64,000 nt of DNA. It comes from Plazaster borealis. Lineage: Eukaryota > Echinodermata > Asteroidea > Forcipulatida > Labidiasteridae. Position numbers and translations under genes: made by a program. The notes below the pieces were generated by a model. The model was not told the DNA's origin. It worked only from the letters and a program-made list of their open reading frames with translations, and made no database searches. This document shows, in pieces, positions 60,401-64,000 of this stretch (positions within the stretch are counted from its first letter, which is position 1; the number at the start of each line of letters is the position of its first letter). Where the stretch lies: contig CM037462.1 in assembly GCA_021014325.1 (NCBI GenBank), positions 3,194,318 through 3,258,317 on the forward strand, given 5' to 3'.

Positions 60401-61185
60401 GGGATACACCAAGTGAGAATACTGGTCTGTGACAATTACCAAATGTGTCCAGTGCCTTTATTTAAAGAGCTCAGGGGCCGATTTCACAAAGAGATCAGAC
60501 TAAGTCTTATTTGAAGTTAGGACCAGTAACTGGTCTTAACTTAAGACTAGTCCTATCTCTTAGCATTGCCTAGGACTAGTCCTAAGTTAGGAAGAGTTTT
60601 GTGAAATCCACACTCGATGACATTGGGTCCTGATATTTGTTGTTAACCTACATTTGGGCATCCACTTTTATCTCTTGGGCGCTTGACGCTTCTTCTCTGT
60701 CCTGGTCCGGCTGGAGTTGTTGCTGTTCCTTTTGCTTCCACTGCTTTTGCCCGAGCATTGTTTATTGCACTGACGTCCTTCTCACACAGAGGACTTATCT
60801 CTTCAAACTTTCTTGGGAGCTCCGAGAGCAGCCTCGCCCTCCCTGTGATGGGTTTCTGTTGTTTGGCACATTCTCGTTTCACAACAAGACACTTCAGGAA
60901 AGCTGCGAGCTGATGTGGGGGGCAGTTTGAGATCATGATCTGGAGGTTGTGGCTCGGTAACTGAATGCACGCTTTGCCGTCTTTGATGAAGCGCTTGTGG
61001 ACGGTGATGTCACGCATGAGGTACTTGACGCTCGTCTTGTTGATGTCGAGACGGAGGATGACGTCGTTGAACTCATTCCGGCCAAGGACCACCGTCGCAC
61101 TTTTTGCATTTGTTCTTTTTAATGTTTCTCCTGTTGGGGCTACCTTTACTGTAGAAACACTGCAGCATAGTTCGGAGGTATTCAT
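50541..61185 (-). CDS. PIF1 5'-3' DNA helicase (nine exons, 628 aa)
   Basis: Exons in order of transcription: 61,185-60,652; 59,762-59,510; 57,304-57,162; 56,503-56,378; 54,629-54,523; 53,861-53,722; 53,175-52,981; 52,122-51,977; 50,783-50,541. Total 1,887 nt, all GT-AG, phases consistent. Residues 1-178 hold the PIF1 N-terminal (PINT) region, with [14 protein letters not shown]. Helicase motifs: Walker A GSAGTGKS (218-225), Walker B DEIS (296-299), motif [11 protein letters not shown] (332-339), SIHKSQ (543-548), and motif VI YVALSRA (569-575) with its arginine finger. Length matches human PIF1 (641). PIF1 unwinds DNA 5'-3', resolves G-quadruplexes and acts in the nucleus and mitochondria in known animals. 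An in-frame stop lies 15 nt before the ATG, and a splice acceptor (TTCTTAATTTTTAG) ends at 61,224, so a non-coding first exon is likely. It is a cellular gene, not a transposon helicase. Confidence 0.93.
51068..51240 (+). mobile_element. tRNA-derived SINE in PIF1 intron 8
   Basis: CAAGCTCGGTGGTCTAGTGT (A box) and GGGTTTGAATCCC (B box) are spaced as in tRNA genes; the acceptor stem does not pair. The same family is at 49,525. Confidence 0.75.
51590..51930 (+). repeat. Imperfect tandem repeat, four copies of ~76-88 bp, in PIF1 intron 8
   Basis: AAATGTGTCACA recurs at about 51,592, 51,669, 51,755 and 51,841. Each is followed by AAAACAAAGC-ACAAGA, a GTTACAT-type phrase, GAAACTG and ATGCAAGAA-ACAAA. 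Units differ at many positions, so it is old. Confidence 0.8.
52149..52478 (+). mobile_element. MITE family B copy in PIF1 intron 7
   Basis: AGTGATTGTATACGTTTGG at the left and CATTACCAAATGTATAAAGG at the right, with TTAA on both flanks (52,145-52,148; 52,479-52,482). It is shorter than other copies because part of the core is deleted. Confidence 0.8.
53210..53606 (-). mobile_element. tRNA-Leu-derived SINE in PIF1 intron 6
   Basis: On the minus strand the head reads GTCGTGGTCGAGCAGAT, an anticodon-arm ACTCAAGCTCTGGTG, a long variable arm and GGGTTCGAGTCCCGG, the layout of a leucine tRNA with CAA anticodon. The body follows for about 300 bp. It starts some 115 bp from the donor of the upstream exon. 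Confidence 0.8.
55887..56303 (+). mobile_element. MITE family B copy in PIF1 intron 4
   Basis: 417 bp, flanked by TTAA (55,883-55,886; 56,304-56,307), ends AGGGAAAGTATACC and CCAAACGTAAACCTTCCCT. The core palindrome GAGAAACGT...ACGTTTCTC is present. Its right end is about 75 bp from exon 4. Confidence 0.85.
56687..57054 (+). mobile_element. MITE family A copy in PIF1 intron 3
   Basis: 368 bp with TTAA flanks (56,683-56,686; 57,055-57,058) and the same sequence as 13,613-13,983 in the opposite orientation. It fills more than half of the intron. Confidence 0.85.
57337..57407 (+). repeat. (ATT)n microsatellite in PIF1 intron 2
   Basis: About 23 uninterrupted ATT/TTA units just beyond the acceptor of exon 3. 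Confidence 0.97.
57801..59288 (+). mobile_element. Non-autonomous DNA transposon with 9-bp target duplication, copy 2, in PIF1 intron 2
   Basis: 1,488 bp, nearly identical to 37,514-38,969, flanked by ACCGTGGCA (57,792-57,800; 59,289-59,297). Differences from copy 1 include a duplicated GAGCTACCCGCCC (near 57,889) and a short extra TTTCCCAAGTACACT (near 58,572). It lies antisense within PIF1. Confidence 0.93.
60114..60459 (-). mobile_element. MITE family A copy, truncated, in PIF1 intron 1
   Basis: Matches 13,613-13,983 from the AACTTACTTTGTAACGAGCA region to AAATGTGTCCAGTGCC, but has lost its first end, so there is no left TTAA. Part of the middle is replaced by GAAAGACTTCAGGCCTGAAG, a palindrome. 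Confidence 0.8.
60474..60612. mobile_element. Short inverted-repeat MITE (GGGGCCGATTTCACAAAG) in PIF1 intron 1
   Basis: Ends GGCCGATTTCACAAAG and CTTTGTGAAATC-like (TTTTGTGAAATCCACAC) are inverse. The inside is made of repeated GACTAGTCCTAAGTTAGG-type palindromes. The type is common in marine animal genomes. Confidence 0.7.
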
Positions 61186-62149
61186 TCTGGATAGGCTCTA
61201 CAGTAGGACCTTCCACAATCAGTCTAAAAATTAAGAAATGATCTGTGTGCCAACATAATTTTGTTTTAATTGCAACAATTACAACAGTTAATGCAGTACT
61301 GTATGGAAACGCAATCATGAGAAAATCTTCCTTTTCATTTCAAAACCTTTCTTTGCCCTTTATGTTTGCATGCTGCCTATAGGCCTACAGTTCTTTATTG
61401 AAACCAGTTCTTGCCAAAATTAGGCATGTTTTCTTAATCTTGAGGACAAACAGAAAATGCTCAAAAACCATAAATAAACCATCTTCAAATATGTTACGGC
61501 GGCCATCTTAGACATGATGGTCATCTTGGAAAAAATAATTAAAAATTTGAAAATAACATAGGAAAAAAAAAAAAAATAGATGGACCTCCCTCTACAACTT
61601 TTTAAAAAGGCCCAGATGAGCAAATTTTTTAATAAAACGTTTAAAAATAACACCAACATTCAACAACTCAAGACAACTCGGCCAATTGAAGACAACTCAA
61701 CTCAAGACAATAAAAAAAAACACATTATAATTTCTCAGCAAGAACAAATGAATACAAATTTATAATGCAAAGAACATCCTGAATTAAATTTTAAAAATAC
61801 GAACATTTTAAAGACAAAGAGAATTACAAAACGGTACGCCAAAAACAACACCTTGAATAACATTATTATTCCCAATTTTTCAAATATTATCGGGAATAAA
61901 TTAAAGTATTTTGCTTAGGGCGACTTCGCAGGGGGCGACATTGCAACGGTGGAGTCCAATCTAGGCTAACTTGCTAACGATACTCAACTGATGACGTTAA
62001 TTTTGTTGTCAACAAATGTCGTGAAACCTCCTGCTCCCTTCAAACATTTTAAGTGAAAAATATGCCCAAATCCCACACTAACAATAGCTTTCAAAAAAAG
62101 ACAACAATTCTTACCTTTTTTGACGACCTCTTTTGCCAACACACGGAAT
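61186..62149. other. PIF1 5' flank, AT-rich
   Basis: Holds the putative splice acceptor for the first coding PIF1 exon (61,224-61,225 in minus reading). Otherwise it is AT-rich, with A runs near 61,565 and 61,710, and no gene or element recognised. Confidence 0.4.
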
Positions 62150-62330
62150 TTTTGTTATGCTTTGTGCCACAAAAAAAAACACCACACTGTACCCTATCGC
62201 CGAGCCGACCGAAGAGCGCATGGACTGTCACGGAATGGCTTTTAAACTGACCCGGGGATAGCAGCCAATGGTAAGCCATGTATGATGTATACGAGGTCAT
62301 CTGTGAACCAATCACAATCCTCGTTTTAAA
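62150..62330. promoter_or_regulatory. Candidate bidirectional promoter of PIF1 and TTC33
   Basis: The only locally GC-richer part of the divergent spacer (CGCCGAGCCGACCGAAGAGCG near 62,199), with two CCAAT boxes, AGCCAATGG (62,263-62,271) and GAACCAATCAC (62,306-62,316). Both neighbouring genes begin with exons preceded by splice acceptors, which would place their transcription starts somewhere in this spacer. Inference only. Confidence 0.3.
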
Positions 62331-62569
62331 AACCGAACTTGTAATGTTTTCGCATCGAGTATTGATGAGTCTAGGTACATGACAAAATATACCATGTGTA
62401 GCAACGTGCAGATATAGACAGGTTACAGATTAAAAATTTCTTTGCAAAATCCTTCACGAATGACTTGCTGGTCCTTGCTGAAATGCTGGATTGGTTAAGG
62501 TTGACCTTTTTATTTGATCATGCAGTGTACAAACTACAATGTATTGAAATTTAAAGTGTTTAATTTGAG

Positions 62570-62711
62570 GGAAAAGTTTCCGCAGCATGCCTCCAACTTA
62601 TTTTTTTATTTTTTTATTTTTTTGTGTGTCCTGTTTTCCACCTAGGCCTATCTCCAAATGGAAAACAGGAAAAGAAAAAAAAAATTGGAGTCATGCTGCG
62701 GAAACTTTTCC
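62570..62711. mobile_element. 142-bp MITE with perfect terminal repeats and 8-bp duplication
   Basis: Ends GGAAAAGTTTCCGCAGCATG and its exact complement; flanks AATTTGAG at 62,562-62,569 and 62,712-62,719. The inside is a T-run and an inverse A-run around CCTGTTTTCC/GGAAAACAGG. An 8-bp duplication fits a hAT-type transposase, though the end sequence is not the classic CAG or TAG. Confidence 0.88.
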
Positions 62712-62922
62712 AATTTGAGCAAACGGTGAAAAAATGAATGTCATGATGTTGTTATAAAGTTTAGCAATAATTAAATAACGGCAGTCACAGTTACACTACG
62801 CTAAAAAAAGTTACCGTACCTGAGTTCTGAATCTGAGAAACAAACATTCAGTGCAACATAAATCATATGGACACTTTCCTTTATGACCGACTGAGCAGCT
62901 GAGTGCAAGAAAGTGATGGTTT

Positions 62923-63021
62923 GAAAAAGTTTGTTGGGGAAGGTTGGCATTCCCCCAAACAAACTTTTTCAAAGTTCATGAAAACTAGATTAATGTCATA
63001 AATCTAGTTTTCATGAACTTT
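62923..63021. repeat. Two adjacent perfect-stem hairpins
   Basis: Hairpin one pairs GAAAAAGTTTGTTGGGG with CCCCCAAACAAACTTTTTC (62,923-62,970). Hairpin two pairs AAAGTTCATGAAAACTAGAT with ATCTAGTTTTCATGAACTTT (62,971-63,021). They share a border with no spacer. Function unknown; it may be a compound MITE remnant. Confidence 0.8.
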
Positions 63022-63372
63022 GTCCACTGCTTTGTCCACTTTTTAAAAGTTGGTTGAGATACATATGTACATACACTATCAATACACTACATTATATACA
63101 CTTTTGTTACTCTTCAGACCATTTGCCAAAATTTGCCGAAAACTTGTTTTTCCTCCAATGTTCCGGTTTAAAAGGTGTGCGTAAGCTTGGCAATGCTTTG
63201 CTCACCAGAGTCATGAGAGTAGAACGCACTACAATTACTGCAATAAAAAATAGACAATTTCTTTATCTTTGTTTGCCCATGTCATGGTTCACTTCGTTGG
63301 CCTTTGAACTTATCGATGTCAATAATTAATTAAGATACAAATCATTTTTTAGGATAAAAATCAAACGACAAC
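63022..63372. other. TTC33 upstream region with likely splice acceptor
   Basis: Ends in TACAAATCATTTTTTAG followed by GATAAAAATC and, 22 nt after the AG, the TTC33 ATG. This fits a 5' UTR intron acceptor at 63,350-63,351. Confidence 0.4.
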
Positions 63373-63596
63373 ATGACCACATTTGGCTGGAAGCGAAAAG
63401 TCGGACAACAGATTTCCAAGTCCGCCACTTCAAACTTTCAAGAGGTGACAGGGCAGCGTGATTCGGACAGCTCAGATGATGAGATCTCACATATGGAGAG
63501 GGTTTCTAAGCAACAGAAGCTCGGCTTACTGGAGGATGCCAGTAGTAAGAGCAAAAGACTGAAAGAGGAAGGGACAGTCTTAGCAGAGGCAGAGAG
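63373..63596 (+). CDS. TTC33, first coding exon (gene continues beyond the window)
   Basis: ATG at 63,373; the exon encodes 74 residues and ends in GAGAG followed by GTAC, phase 2. The start MTTFGWKRKVGQQISKSA matches the strongly conserved N terminus of tetratricopeptide repeat protein 33 (FGWKRK box). The end, LLEDASSKSKRLKEEGTVLA then EAER, matches the segment that enters the first TPR helix. The middle is acidic (DSDSSDDEIS). The open frame runs on to 63,660 but without homology, so the splice donor at 63,597 is preferred. TPR proteins act as protein-binding scaffolds; the role of TTC33 is poorly known, with links to splicing-factor kinases and DNA damage. It is divergent from PIF1. Confidence 0.85.
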
Positions 63597-63734
63597 GTAC
63601 ATGTCTGCACTCCCCCCCCCCTCCCTTAACAGTGGTCTGCAGTGGCCTAATGCTCAGTAAAACATCTGAGGACCAGTCAAAACTCTCTCCAAGAGGTCTG
63701 GCTGGCTAGTTCAGTGTTGGAAAGTGATCCCTAT

Positions 63735-63840
63735 TTCAGGTTGGACAAATACAATTGACTCTTGAGTGGGATTTGAACCTGCAACCTCTGGAAATGGCCG
63801 ACGCTCTACCATGAACTGAGCTACCAGCCCTATTGATCGC
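63735..63840 (-). mobile_element. tRNA-like SINE head
   Basis: On the minus strand: GGGCTGGTAGCTCAGTTCAT, GGTAGAGCG (A box) and GCAGGTTCAAATCCCACTC (B box) at tRNA spacing. The 3' acceptor strand does not pair with GGGCTGG, so it is a SINE or tRNA pseudogene and not a working tRNA. It lies in TTC33 intron 1. Confidence 0.7.
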
Positions 63841-64000
63841 GGTCTCTCTATTTTGTCAAAATCTTTGTTCAGGGTGCCATATCTTTCTTCAGGGGTTGAA
63901 TATGGACTATAGTCCATAAAACAGCAAGCTAATTGGTCCTGTCGGCAAGTCACTGAAAAAGTTGACGGCTAACTCTGCTTCCCTCAGTAAATTTTTAGCT

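Noticed and set aside
50541..61185. Helitron (Rep/helicase) transposon protein
   Set aside because: The helicase is interrupted by eight phase-consistent introns, has the PIF1-specific N-terminal domain and cellular length, and has no Rep domain nearby.
63735..63840. Functional tRNA gene
   Set aside because: A and B boxes are good, but the 3' strand does not pair with the GGGCTGG 5' strand.

Overview
The window is eukaryotic DNA: AT-rich, intron-bearing genes with GT-AG junctions, and dense interspersed repeats. The encoded proteins (PAXX, PIF1, a NAA80-like acetyltransferase, TTC33) are animal orthologues. The short TTAA-flanked elements, tRNA-derived SINEs, a BEL/Pao retrotransposon and CGGA-rich repeats suggest a marine invertebrate deuterostome, most probably an echinoderm such as a sea star. 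The taxon is my inference and was not tested.

Layout. 1-20.6 kb holds no convincing gene. It is a repeat complex: a ~1 kb segment present twice, a 1.6-2.9 kb repeat present four times (one copy inverted), and ~1.6 kb units rich in CCGGAAGT palindromes. Those units form two direct copies (9.3-12.55 kb) facing two inverted copies (15.1-18.5 kb), so the whole is a very large inverted repeat. Short hairpin arrays border its spacer and a ~130-bp tandem array lies at its right end. 20.9-22.5 kb has a GTCCG / TTGCATATGCAA repeat and small inverted-repeat elements. 22.8-23.4 kb is a one-exon NAA80-like gene on the minus strand. 23.6-32.2 kb is a foldback element built of a 16-bp palindrome, split by a young BEL/Pao LTR retrotransposon (24,252-31,431) with two near-identical 722-bp LTRs but a gag-pol frame broken four times.

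32.2-39 kb is repeat-rich spacer ending in a 1.46-kb transposon that stops 90 bp before the PAXX start codon. PAXX (39,060-46,778, plus strand) reads as seven exons, 202 aa. PIF1 (61,185 to 50,541, minus strand) reads as nine exons, 628 aa, its introns loaded with mobile elements. The first coding exon of TTC33 starts at 63,373 on the plus strand and the gene runs off the window.

PAXX (end joining) and PIF1 (5'-3' DNA helicase) are convergent neighbours 3.8 kb apart; PIF1 and TTC33 are divergent with a 2.2-kb spacer. The exon structures were worked out by hand from splice signals, reading phase and remembered family sequence, and are not covered by any long open frame.
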